The notes beneath the pieces are model-generated. The model did no database searches. It worked only from the letters and a program-made list of their open reading frames with translations, and was not told the DNA's origin. Shown in pieces: positions 51,996 through 59,974 of a stretch of DNA of 64,000 nucleotides. This stretch comes from Bifidobacteriaceae bacterium (GTDB taxonomy: Bacteria > Actinomycetota > Actinomycetes > Actinomycetales > Bifidobacteriaceae): positions 1 to 64,000 of the forward strand of contig JALCQD010000002.1 in the NCBI GenBank assembly GCA_022651005.1. Direction: 5' to 3'. The position numbers and the translations under genes are program-made. Position 1 is the first letter of the stretch, and every line of letters starts with the position of its first letter.

Positions 51996-52885
51996 GTGAT
52001 GTTTCCACGTCTCTTCCGTCCTCAACTGCAGCCTTGTCTGCTGCGCGCTCGGCAGCGTCACCCGAGACGGTGGTGGTCACCGCACGCTCAGTCCGCGTGG
52101 AACCGGCGCATTCCTCCTCGGAGTCCTGGTTCATTCAGCGCATTAATCCAGTGAGCAGATTCATCGGTGCTCTGCTGATGAGCCTGCCGATGTTCATTAC
52201 GCTCGATGTGGTGTCCGCCTGTACGGCGCTCGGCCTTGAGCTTGTGCTGCTTTGGATTGGCGGGATTAATCCACTCCGTGTGCTGAGGCGCACCTGGCCC
52301 GTGTGGATTGCGGCCGTTGGGGGTTTCCTCACCGTGTTTCTCTATGGCAAGGCGTCAGGAGACGTGTATTTCCACTGGGGAATCATCGATATCACGCAGG
52401 GCTCCGTGAGCCTGAGCATTGCTACCTTTGCCCGCGTGGGAGCCGTTGCAATGCCGTCTGTGATCCTCGCCCTCGGCCTCGATCCCACGGATCTTGCGGA
52501 TGGCTTGGTGCAGCTGCTGCATCTTTCGCCGCGCTTCGTATACGGGGGACTCGCCGGATTGCGCATGATGACGCTGCTCAAAGAGGATTGGCATGCTCTT
52601 GGTCTGTCGCGGCGCTCGCGCGGGTTGGGAGACGGCGGCCGAGTGCGCGCTGTGGCGACGCAGTCGTTCAATCTCTTAGTGCTCTCGATTCGCCGTGCCA
52701 CGAAATTGGCCACGGCGATGGAAGCCCGAGGATTCGGGGGAGATACCGACCGCTCAGCGGCACGTGTGTCGAAGGTGCATGCCGTTGATTGGATCTTTTA
52801 TGCCATTGCGCTTGCCATTCCAGTTGTGGCATTGAGCGCAGCAGTGGTGACGGGGAATTGGCATTTCGCCTTCGGCAGTGTGTAA
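51992..52885 (+). CDS. ykoC: YkoC, EcfT-type transmembrane component
   Basis: This 297-residue membrane protein has about 45 polar N-terminal residues before the first helices. The coupling region SRRSRGLGDGG and ATAMEARGFGG contain the Ala-Arg-Gly-type motifs by which EcfT proteins contact ATPases. It completes the YkoEDC importer. The extra N-terminal Ser/Ala-rich leader is longer than usual. A later in-frame start is possible but ATG 51992 is supported by the ATGA overlap with ykoD. Confidence 0.9.
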   Translation: MSDVSTSLPSSTAALSAARSAASPETVVVTARSVRVEPAHSSSESWFIQRINPVSRFIGALLMSLPMFITLDVVSACTALGLELVLLWIGGINPLRVLRRTWPVWIAAVGGFLTVFLYGKASGDVYFHWGIIDITQGSVSLSIATFARVGAVAMPSVILALGLDPTDLADGLVQLLHLSPRFVYGGLAGLRMMTLLKEDWHALGLSRRSRGLGDGGRVRAVATQSFNLLVLSIRRATKLATAMEARGFGGDTDRSAARVSKVHAVDWIFYAIALAIPVVALSAAVVTGNWHFAFGSV

Positions 52886-52952
52886 TGAGGAGCGAGGTAG
52901 AGAACGATGCCTCGTCACTCAGGAAAGTCAAAAGAATCCAGGAGATGACCGG

Positions 52953-53513
52953 ATGGAACTGGCTGATTATTACGAGAGCGTGAAAAGCGCCGGGATACGC
53001 AGGCAGTATGCAAAGGGTGATGTTCTTCTCTGCGAGGGTGACGTGGCGCATCGCCTGTTCTTTGTGGAAAGGGGAGGGTTGCGGCTGTGGCATAACGATG
53101 ATGGGCGGGATATCACCGTTCAGTTCTTTTTCGAGGGGCATGTGGTGTCGTCGTTCGAAAGCCTCTATCTCAAGGTTCCTAGCCTTTTTTCCATATCGTG
53201 CATCGAGAATTCGGACGTCACTGTGGTCGATGGAACCGGTGTTCTGCAAGATGCTGCGCAGTCGCCGGAAATGATGCGTATTGTCGCAAATCACATCTCG
53301 CATCGATTTATTGACTACACAAAATATTTTCTTGATCGAATAGAGAAGGCTCCAGAGGATCGTTATCGCTCCTTGGCTGCAAGAGAACCCGAGCTAGTGT
53401 CCAGAGTGCCGCAGCATGAATTAGCGTCATATTTAGGTATAACCCCGGTGTCACTCTCGCGTATCAAAAGACGCATTGATACTGATACGTCGGTTGAGGC
53501 TCACAATAATTAA
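52953..53513 (+). CDS. Crp/Fnr-family transcription regulator
   Basis: This 186-residue protein has a cyclic nucleotide-binding-like beta-roll at the N terminus (YAKGDVLLCEGDVAHRLFFVERG, about residues 20-42) and a short helix-turn-helix at the C terminus (VPQHELASYLGITPVSLSRIKR). There is no N-terminal Cys cluster like Fnr's [4Fe-4S] site, so oxygen sensing by that route is unlikely. The DNA-binding part is shortened, so binding properties may differ from Crp. ATG 52953 is set by AGGAG (52940-52944). It is probably linked to the oxidoreductase gene 86 bases downstream, with two inverted repeats in between. Confidence 0.87.
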   Translation: MELADYYESVKSAGIRRQYAKGDVLLCEGDVAHRLFFVERGGLRLWHNDDGRDITVQFFFEGHVVSSFESLYLKVPSLFSISCIENSDVTVVDGTGVLQDAAQSPEMMRIVANHISHRFIDYTKYFLDRIEKAPEDRYRSLAAREPELVSRVPQHELASYLGITPVSLSRIKRRIDTDTSVEAHNN

Positions 53514-53538
53514 CAAAGGTTAATGCGTGCTGCACGCA
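53509..53538. promoter_or_regulatory. two adjoining perfect inverted repeats between regulator and oxidoreductase genes
   Basis: ATTAAC-AAAG-GTTAAT (53509-53524) is directly followed, sharing one base, by TGCGTG-CTG-CACGCA (53524-53538). Both have 6-bp perfect arms. They lie 60-90 bases before the oxidoreductase ATG and overlap the regulator stop codon. They are likely operators for that gene; neither has a T-run typical of a terminator. Confidence 0.55.
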
Positions 53539-53598
53539 CACTTCATAGATTCGTCTTGTTGTCTTGCAAATAGTAAGCAAAGAGCGAAGGTACGAATT

Positions 53599-54174
53599 AT
53601 GAAAACAGTTATTGTGACGTGTCATCCCTATAGTGGCAGTTTTTGCCACGCTTTGATGCTCGCGGCGTCGGATGGTGCGAAGGCGCGAGGAGAAGAAGTC
53701 GATGTCATCGATTTAGAGACGGATCATTTCGATCCCGTTATGCATAGTCAGGATTTGATTGGTTTTCTCAAGCACGAGTCATATGACGAACAGGCTCGGG
53801 ACTATATCCAGCGTGTAAAGGACGCGGACCATTTGGTTCTCATTTTCCCGATTTGGTGGGAACTGATGCCGGCCATGATGAAAGGATTCATCGACAAGAT
53901 AATATTCCCCGGTGAGACTTTTGACTATACGACGAGTGGCATGGGCATGGTGCCGTTGCTGCCGCGACTGAAATCGGTGAGCATTATCACGACAATGAAT
54001 ACCCCGCGACTTCTGTATCGGTTGATTTTTGGCGATGCAATTCAGAGGGCTCTTGTACGTGGAACCTTCCGAAAAATGGGTGTGCGGCATATTAGATGGC
54101 TTAATTGTGCAATGGTGAAAAAGAGTTCAGACGCAAAACGGCAGAAGTGGTTGCGTGTGGTGGCAAAAAATTGA
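53599..54174 (+). CDS. flavodoxin-fold NAD(P)H oxidoreductase (quinone reductase-like)
   Basis: This 191-residue protein has the flavodoxin-like FMN fold of the MdaB/KefF/NQO family. MKTVIVTCHPYSGSFCHALMLAA forms beta-1 and the phosphate-binding loop, IFPIWWELMPAMMKGFIDK is the typical quinone/flavin side, and TSGMGMVP follows. It would reduce quinones or similar compounds with NAD(P)H. ATG 53599 has AGCGAAGG upstream; an in-frame extension from 53527 is rejected. The adjacent Crp/Fnr-type regulator and paired operators suggest redox-responsive expression. Confidence 0.88.
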   Translation: MKTVIVTCHPYSGSFCHALMLAASDGAKARGEEVDVIDLETDHFDPVMHSQDLIGFLKHESYDEQARDYIQRVKDADHLVLIFPIWWELMPAMMKGFIDKIIFPGETFDYTTSGMGMVPLLPRLKSVSIITTMNTPRLLYRLIFGDAIQRALVRGTFRKMGVRHIRWLNCAMVKKSSDAKRQKWLRVVAKN

Positions 54175-54235
54175 GTGATGTCCACAAGTCAGATCATTGA
54201 TCATGGGAAACTACTTCATCGAAGAGGTGTGGAAA

Positions 54236-54306
54236 GGGTGAGTCCTCTCCTCTGGCTTTCGAATCGGCCATGCAGCCTTTATCGGGTCGGAGGAGAGGAC
54301 TCACTC
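54236..54306. repeat. 15-bp perfect inverted repeat (long hairpin) between convergent genes
   Basis: GTGAGTCCTCTCCTC (54238-54252) and GAGGAGAGGACTCAC (54290-54304) form perfect 15-bp arms around a 37-base centre, and the stem can extend with wobble pairs. It is in the 148-base gap between the oxidoreductase and sodA stops. A 12-bp palindrome CGCTTCGAAGCG overlaps its right end (54306-54317). It could be a bidirectional terminator, but it lacks a T-run on either strand. Confidence 0.8.
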
Positions 54307-54322
54307 GCTTCGAAGCGTGTCG

Positions 54323-54943
54323 TTACTTCGCGAGCACCGTGTTGATGTTACGAACCTCGTCAAAGCGCTTGGAGGCGTCCTCCCAGTTGACAATGTGCCA
54401 CCATGACTTCACGTAGTCGGCGCGCACGTTGAGGTAATCGAGGTAGTAGGCGTGCTCCCACAGATCCAGAAGCACCAACGGGAACACAGTGAGGGGCAGA
54501 TTGCCCTGGTGGTCGTACATCTGCAGCGTGATGAGCTTCTCGCCGAGAGAATCCCATGCGAGGACGGCCCAGCCGGAGCCCTGAATGCCTGCGCACATGG
54601 CCTCGAAATAGCGCTGGAATCCTTCGAAGGATCCGAACTGATCCTCAATGGCTGCCTTGAGCTCGCCCAAGGGCTCTTCGTCCTTCGTGCCGGTCATGTT
54701 GTTCCAGAACACCGTGTGATTCTTGTGCCCTGCGAGATTGAACGCAAGATTCTTCTCGAGCATGTTTGCGGCACCTGTGTTGCCAGACTCGGCGGCGTCG
54801 TGAATCTGCTCAAGCGCCTGGTTTGCGCCCTTGACGTAGGCCGCGTGGTGCTTGTCGTGGTGCAGCTCCATGATCTTGCCCGACACGTACGGCTCAAGCG
54901 CCGAGTAGTCGTAGGGGAGATCGGGAAGGGTATAGATAGGCAT
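54323..54943 (-). CDS. sodA: superoxide dismutase (Mn/Fe type)
   Basis: This 206-residue enzyme disproportionates superoxide in the cytoplasm. Metal ligands are H28 in MELHHDKHH, the histidine in GHKNHTVFWNN, and Asp/His in LLDLWEHAYYLDY. The second-sphere region is MYDHQGN, as in the His-type mycobacterial Fe-SODs. Mn or Fe use is not decided. ATG 54943 follows AGGAGAAAGAT. It is an accessory gene in this family: many bifidobacteria lack SOD, to my knowledge. It is convergent with the redox gene pair at 52953-54174. Confidence 0.95.
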   Translation of the reverse strand: MPIYTLPDLPYDYSALEPYVSGKIMELHHDKHHAAYVKGANQALEQIHDAAESGNTGAANMLEKNLAFNLAGHKNHTVFWNNMTGTKDEEPLGELKAAIEDQFGSFEGFQRYFEAMCAGIQGSGWAVLAWDSLGEKLITLQMYDHQGNLPLTVFPLVLLDLWEHAYYLDYLNVRADYVKSWWHIVNWEDASKRFDEVRNINTVLAK

Positions 54944-55288
54944 ATCTTTCTCCTTTTCATGACTTTGTTCCATATCGAGTCGTTGGCTATGCTGCCTGCG
55001 ACTGCAATACTTCGGGTGGCATGTGTCCGGGCTTCTTGATCGTCCCTGATAGCGGTGCCGGACGCTTCTCCATGCCTCTCGTCTTCGAGCGTATCGAAAC
55101 TTCTGCATGGCCCGCAAGGAGAACCAACTCGATACCGCCAAGAGAGGAATTCCGCTGTGATATTGGTCTCATATGCGAATGAGCAGGCCTCGAGAGGAGA
55201 TCTGCTCATTTCTGAATGGCGAGAAAATCCGGCGTCGTGAGCCCGAAGGTGCAGAAAACGAGCGACACAACGCCGGACGACTGTGTGA
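54944..55288. other. intergenic region between sodA and the ABC operon, 345 bases
   Basis: The only structure seen is the terminator of the ABC operon (55222-55277). No convincing gene is present. A 61-codon open stretch (55055-55240, plus strand) lacks a ribosome-binding site and resemblance to known proteins. The sodA promoter should be in the left third, but no clear -35/-10 pair was found. Confidence 0.5.
55222..55277 (-). terminator. terminator of the MacB-like ABC operon
   Basis: On the minus strand TCCGGCGT (55270-55277) pairs with ACGCCGGA (55228-55235) around a long loop of about 34 bases, and TTTTC follows. The loop is unusually long for an intrinsic terminator but the T-run supports it. 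Confidence 0.65.
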
Positions 55289-56047
55289 TTACCGGGTGGC
55301 CGGCCTGCGCTTGCGCAATGCCGCCAGTTGGAACACCACGTCCGACTGCGACGCCACCTCGGGGCTGTGGGTCACCAGGATGACGCACTTATTCTCCCGA
55401 TGGGCGAGCGTCTTGAAGATGTCCATGATGTCGTCCTGTGTGGAGAGATCGAGGTTTCCAGTGGGCTCATCGGCCAGGATGATGCTGGGCTCGTAGCTCA
55501 GTGCGCGGGCGATGGCCACGCGCTGCTGCTCTCCGCCAGACAGATGCAGGATGCGTTCTCCCGCATATTCGGGCTTCAGTCGCACGCGCTCCAGCATGCG
55601 CAGCGCCATGTCCTTCTTGGGTTCATCGAATTTCTTTCCGGACGCATCGATGGAGAGAATGATGTTCTCGGCCACAGTCAGCGAGGGCAGAAGGTTAAAG
55701 CTCTGGAAGATGACGCCGATGTCGTGGCTGCGAAAGCGGTAGCGATCCAGCTTGGCGAGGTTGGCGCCGCCCTTGAGGACTTCGCCCTCGGTGGGGTTCG
55801 CGAGTCCCGATAGTAGCGACAGCAGCGTTGTCTTTCCGGCGCCGGAGGGCCCCGTGATGGCATACACCTTTCCAGATTCGAACTTGTAGCTCAGATCGTG
55901 GAAGATTTTCTTTCCGCCCTTTGTGTAGGAGTACGACACGTGGTCGAGGCTGAGGACGGGAATTCCCTCTCTCGTGGGGCCGGCGTCTGGCGCCGTGGCG
56001 GGCACCTCTGGGGTGGCGTCAAGAGTCTGTGTGGAAGCATCTGTCAT
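55289..56047 (-). CDS. ABC transporter ATP-binding protein, MacB/LolD type
   Basis: This 252-residue single-domain ATPase has Walker A GPSGAGKTT, a Q-loop, signature LSGGEQQR, Walker B IILADEPTGNLD and an H-loop VTHSPE. ADEPTGNLD is diagnostic of the MacB/LolD/FtsE family that pairs with FtsX-like permeases. It operates with the permease whose gene lies 40 bases upstream. ATG 56047 follows AAAGGATTTC. Its role is probably export or envelope mechanotransmission; the substrate is unknown. The N-terminal 30 residues are Thr/Pro/Ala-rich and outside the fold. Confidence 0.92.
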   Translation of the reverse strand: MTDASTQTLDATPEVPATAPDAGPTREGIPVLSLDHVSYSYTKGGKKIFHDLSYKFESGKVYAITGPSGAGKTTLLSLLSGLANPTEGEVLKGGANLAKLDRYRFRSHDIGVIFQSFNLLPSLTVAENIILSIDASGKKFDEPKKDMALRMLERVRLKPEYAGERILHLSGGEQQRVAIARALSYEPSIILADEPTGNLDLSTQDDIMDIFKTLAHRENKCVILVTHSPEVASQSDVVFQLAALRKRRPATR

Positions 56048-56087
56048 GATGAAATCCTTTCGTGATGTGCGTGTGAGGGAGGTCGTG

Positions 56088-57764
56088 TTAGGAACGTTCT
56101 GCGAGGATTTGCAAGGGCTCGTAACGCATCACGAAGATGATGCCGACCAGCGAGGATATCAATGTCAATATCAGACCTATCAGCACGAGTTCGCCGACGA
56201 CCTTGAGATTCACGGTTGCGTTGAGCGAGCTGATATAGCTCGTCGCCTTGGTTGAGGATCCTGGGGCCGAGTTTCCGCTGGGAGCGCTCGGAGCCGCGGA
56301 GGGGGCGCCTGAGGCGCTCGAGGAACCAGAGGAGCTGGAGCTCGAGGAGCCGGGTGCGCCTCCCATGTTTGCGCTGCGACCGAACTGCTGCTGTTGGCTC
56401 GTTTGCTCGGTTTGCGCAGAGGAGACTTGGCTGGACAGCAGTTGGTTCGACAATGGCTTTGCGGCCACTGCTCCGCCAATGACGCCGACGCCGAGACCCA
56501 CCATGGTGACGATGAGCAGCTCTACCACGAATTGCATGGCGACCTTTGGCTTCTTCACGCCGATGGCGGTCATAACGCCGACCTCATACTTGCGCTCGCG
56601 AACGTTGAACAGATTGAGCACGATGAGAATCACAGCTCCGACTCCCAGCACGATGAGGAGGAAGGTGAGTGTGAAGCTCGACAGGTTCTTCATCGGAGTG
56701 AGACTGGACTCATATTCTTCGACGTCAGGGGAGGAAATGGTGTACTTGCTGGACAGGCCTGCCTTCTTCACATCCTTGACGAAGGTGTTGTAGTCGTCGT
56801 CTGATCCCAGAACATAGGTGTAGCTCAACTGGGTGCCCGTGTCGTCCGCGTTGCTGGCTTCGGAGTCGATGCCGAGCTTTTCAAGGGTGGAGACGGAAGT
56901 GTAGATCTGGTTGTCCGCGTCCTGGCTTGTGCCGCCCATCGGTCCTTGGGCGCTCGTGGAGGAAGTGGAGGTGTTCTTGTAGATGCCCGAGATGGTGAGC
57001 TTGTAGGTCTTGGTGCTGCTGCCAATAGTCTTCTTGACGGAGATGGTGTCGCCAACGGAGAGATCATTGAAATCTGCGAGTGAGCTGGAGATGATGACGT
57101 CGCCGTCAGAGCTCGAGGTGTAGCCGAACACCTTGCCGCTGGTCATGGTGAATGCGCCGTTGGAGGCATTCTCAACGGCGGTATCGGAGGAGAAGCCGGT
57201 GAGCGTGAAGTCTCCGCTGCTCGCCATGCCTCCGGGGCCTCCCATGCCGCCCTGCGTGCTCTTGGAATCGGAGGAGGATGACGAGGAAGAACTCGATGAC
57301 GACGATGAATTGGATGACGAAGAATTAGACGACGATGAGCTCGTGCTGGAATCGGAGGATTCAACCGGTTGGAAATTCGTGGTGGAATCGAGGGAGGTTC
57401 CTTCCGAGTAGTACGTTGAGACTCCCACCGAGGAGGCCTTCGCGTATTTCTCATATTGGGCGAGACTCAGAGAAGACTGCGACAGCTGCTTGCGCATCGA
57501 GTCGAAGTCCGGTTTTTCGGAGCTAGAGGAACTCGACGATGATGACGAGCTCTTTGCCTGCGAGATGAGCTTGCTGCGGTCGATACTGATGCCCGCCGTG
57601 ACGGTTGTCGATTGCAAACCCTCTTCCTCGATCTGGCTGGAAGCGTTACGAATCGCCAAACCAACGGTGGCAGTTGCTACGATGATGGCGACAATGATAG
57701 CGATAAGGATGTTGCGTCCCTTATTGCGTATCACCGATTTCCAAGCGTTCTTTAGAACGAACAT
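56088..57764 (-). CDS. FtsX/MacB-like ABC permease with Ser-rich extracellular domain
   Basis: This 558-residue protein has the MacB/FtsX topology: one N-terminal helix (NILIAIIVAIIVATATVGLAI, about 18-38), a large periplasmic-side domain (about 40-360), then three C-terminal helices starting with FTLTFLLIVLGVGAVILIVL. The outer domain is interrupted by Ser-rich tracts (runs of about 11 and 13 Ser at about 75-85 and 155-167). Met/Gly-rich patches occur (GGMGGPGGM, GPMGG). The region between helices 3 and 4 is Gln/Ser/Ala/Pro-rich. ATG 57764 follows AGAAGGAT. It is the partner of the ATPase gene downstream. Confidence 0.9.
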   Translation of the reverse strand: MFVLKNAWKSVIRNKGRNILIAIIVAIIVATATVGLAIRNASSQIEEEGLQSTTVTAGISIDRSKLISQAKSSSSSSSSSSSEKPDFDSMRKQLSQSSLSLAQYEKYAKASSVGVSTYYSEGTSLDSTTNFQPVESSDSSTSSSSSNSSSSNSSSSSSSSSSSSSDSKSTQGGMGGPGGMASSGDFTLTGFSSDTAVENASNGAFTMTSGKVFGYTSSSDGDVIISSSLADFNDLSVGDTISVKKTIGSSTKTYKLTISGIYKNTSTSSTSAQGPMGGTSQDADNQIYTSVSTLEKLGIDSEASNADDTGTQLSYTYVLGSDDDYNTFVKDVKKAGLSSKYTISSPDVEEYESSLTPMKNLSSFTLTFLLIVLGVGAVILIVLNLFNVRERKYEVGVMTAIGVKKPKVAMQFVVELLIVTMVGLGVGVIGGAVAAKPLSNQLLSSQVSSAQTEQTSQQQQFGRSANMGGAPGSSSSSSSGSSSASGAPSAAPSAPSGNSAPGSSTKATSYISSLNATVNLKVVGELVLIGLILTLISSLVGIIFVMRYEPLQILAERS

Positions 57765-57963
57765 GGTGATCCTTCTCGTGAGTGATGTGGCCTGTTGGCC
57801 TCGTATGTTTTCACTCAAGACCTTGAAGATTGACGCAGGCTGGCGCGAAGCTGAAAAAACGAAAGCGCAACCGATGGGGAATCGGGGGAGTTTCCTGAAA
57901 GAAGTCTGGAGGGGAAGTCGCGTCACGGCTGGCGCCCGCCCTGCGGTGAGCTAATCTGGGCAT

Positions 57964-58854
57964 ATGCCTAAGGTCCAGCAGATTCTCGATAATCCCCGCG
58001 CTGATCGCGTGCGTCGCGTGGCCGATCTCGCCTCTCATAAAACTCGCAAGAAAACCGGAAAGTTCCTCATTGAGGGGCCGCAGGCGGTGCGCGAGGCAGT
58101 GACGTACCGTCCCGAGCTCATCGACGATGTCTATGTGAATACGGAAGCCGATCCCAATCTCGACATCGTGGCGGCGGCGCTCAAAAGCGATCTGTATATA
58201 CACGAGGTGAGTGGAGAGGTTCTCGCGCGCATGAGTCCAGATGCACAATCAGTCCTTGCGGTGGGAAGGAGCGAGGGACTGATGCTGACGGCACATGACG
58301 CCTCCGCTATTAGTACCGACGGTTCCGGCCTCATTGCTGCCTGCTGGCAGGTGCGCGATCCCGGCAACGAGGGAACCGTTATCCGCACCGCCGATGCAAG
58401 TGGGTGCCGCGCGCTCGTGCTCGTCGGCGAATGCGTTGATCCGCTCAATCCCAAGGTCATCCGTTCCACGGCGGGCTCACTCTTCCACCTTCCGGTGGTA
58501 CGCATGAGCGAGGATGAATTTTTCGCATGGACTTCCTCCCGAAACGTTGCCGTGTGGGCTGCTGACATTCATGGAACCGCGGGCAAGCCTCCCATCGATC
58601 TCGCGAAAAGCGTGTTCCAAGGTCCCTCTGTGTCGGAATTTGCGGGCGCTGAAATGGGCGGCATGAGCGCAGACCATCCCACAGCAATCCTCTTTGGCAA
58701 CGAGGCGCGCGGTCTGCCAAGCGAGATGGTGAACAAGGCTGCGCGCACCATCATGATTCCGTTGTACGGAAAGGCGGAATCACTCAATCTCGCCATGAGC
58801 AGTGCGGTACTCCTTTATACGCTCGCTATGTCGAGTCATGTTGGGAGAATGTGA
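57964..58854 (+). CDS. SpoU/TrmH-family RNA 2'-O-methyltransferase
   Basis: This 296-residue protein has an N-terminal substrate-binding domain (KFLIEGPQAVREAV) and the SPOUT knot domain with its three motifs: NEGTVIRTADASGC, ILFGNEARGLPSE and IPLYGKAESLNLAMSSAVLLY. It should methylate a ribose in rRNA or tRNA using SAM (RlmB or TsnR-like); the target nucleotide cannot be told. ATG 57964 is divergent from the ABC permease gene, with 199 bases between. Its position just before pheS-pheT is typical of actinobacteria. Confidence 0.92.
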   Translation: MPKVQQILDNPRADRVRRVADLASHKTRKKTGKFLIEGPQAVREAVTYRPELIDDVYVNTEADPNLDIVAAALKSDLYIHEVSGEVLARMSPDAQSVLAVGRSEGLMLTAHDASAISTDGSGLIAACWQVRDPGNEGTVIRTADASGCRALVLVGECVDPLNPKVIRSTAGSLFHLPVVRMSEDEFFAWTSSRNVAVWAADIHGTAGKPPIDLAKSVFQGPSVSEFAGAEMGGMSADHPTAILFGNEARGLPSEMVNKAARTIMIPLYGKAESLNLAMSSAVLLYTLAMSSHVGRM

Positions 58855-58903
58855 ACTCGTAGTATCCCGAAAACGTTGAGAATTGGCGGAAAGGTCGACC
58901 TCA

Positions 58904-59971
58904 GTGGCTGACACAGCAGTATTCGACGAGCAGGCGGTAACGGCGTCCGTTACCGAAGGTATCGAGAAGATTCAACAGGCAGGCAGCACCGATGAGCTCA
59001 AGGCTCTCCGTGCCCAATACGCGGGTGGCGACTCAGAGATGACGCGCGCCTCCAAGATGATTGGCAAGCTTCCCGTTGAAGGAAAGAAGGCAGCGGGGCA
59101 GCTGATGAGCAAGCTCCGCGCCGACTTTGGTCGTGCTTTCGCCGCCAAGGAGACCGAGCTGAAGGCAGCGGAAGAGGCTGCCGCGCTCGATGCCGAAACC
59201 GTGGACGTCACCATGCCCACGGATCGCCATCCTCTGGGAGCGCGTCATCCGCTGAGCACTCTGATGGAAGACATTCAGGACTTCTTCACCTCCATGGGCT
59301 GGCAGATCGCCGATGGCCCAGAGGTGGAAACCGAGTGGTACGACTTCGATGCGTTGAACTTCGGTCCCGACCACCCCGCGCGCCAGATGCAAGACACCTT
59401 CTACGTCAAGGGCGACAAGGCTACGGATGCCGCTGGCTTCAAGGGTTCCAACATGGTGATGCGCACGCAGACGTCTTCGGATCAGGTGCGCAGCCTGCTG
59501 AGCAAGGGCGTTCCGCTGTATTTGGCATGCACCGGTCGTGTGTTCCGCACCGACGAACTCGATGCCACGCACACGCCCGTATTCCACCAATGCGAGGCGC
59601 TCGCGGTAGACAAGGGCCTCACCATGGCAGATCTCAAGGGAACGCTCAACGCGCTCGCCGTGGCCATGTTCGGCCCCGAAGCCAAGACGCGCCTGCGTCC
59701 CTCGTATTTCCCCTTCACTGAGCCCAGCGCCGAGATGGATCTGTGGTTCCCCGACAAGAAGGGCGGCCCCGGTTGGATCGAATGGGGTGGCTGCGGCATG
59801 GTGAACCCGAACGTGTTGCGTTCCGCGGGCATTGACCCGGACGTGTATACGGGCTTCGCTTTCGGAGTGGGTGTCGAACGCGCGCTGCTGCTGCGTCACG
59901 ACATCAATGACATGCATGACCTCGTCGAGGGTGACGTGCGTTTCAGCAAGCAGTTCGCGATGGGGGAGTGA
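58904..59971 (+). CDS. pheS: phenylalanyl-tRNA synthetase alpha subunit
   Basis: This 355-residue alpha chain of the alpha2-beta2 enzyme holds the catalytic domain. The N-terminal coiled-coil (about residues 10-90) binds tRNA-Phe, and the DRHPLGARHPLSTLMEDI region leads to class II motif 2 (FRTDELDATHTPVFHQCE) and motif 3 (GFAFGVGVERALLL). GTG 58904 is chosen because GAAAGG lies nine bases upstream; the in-frame TTG at 58883 would add seven residues. pheT follows after three bases, so the genes are coupled. Confidence 0.97.
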   Translation: MADTAVFDEQAVTASVTEGIEKIQQAGSTDELKALRAQYAGGDSEMTRASKMIGKLPVEGKKAAGQLMSKLRADFGRAFAAKETELKAAEEAAALDAETVDVTMPTDRHPLGARHPLSTLMEDIQDFFTSMGWQIADGPEVETEWYDFDALNFGPDHPARQMQDTFYVKGDKATDAAGFKGSNMVMRTQTSSDQVRSLLSKGVPLYLACTGRVFRTDELDATHTPVFHQCEALAVDKGLTMADLKGTLNALAVAMFGPEAKTRLRPSYFPFTEPSAEMDLWFPDKKGGPGWIEWGGCGMVNPNVLRSAGIDPDVYTGFAFGVGVERALLLRHDINDMHDLVEGDVRFSKQFAMGE

Positions 59972-59974
59972 AAA

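Noticed and set aside
55055-55240. 61-codon plus-strand open frame in the sodA-ABC gap
   Set aside because: No ribosome-binding site or recognisable protein; probably chance.
57815-57826. TCAAG-AC-CTTGA dyad upstream of the ABC permease as an operator
   Set aside because: Arms of only five bases; expected by chance and not placed near an identifiable promoter.
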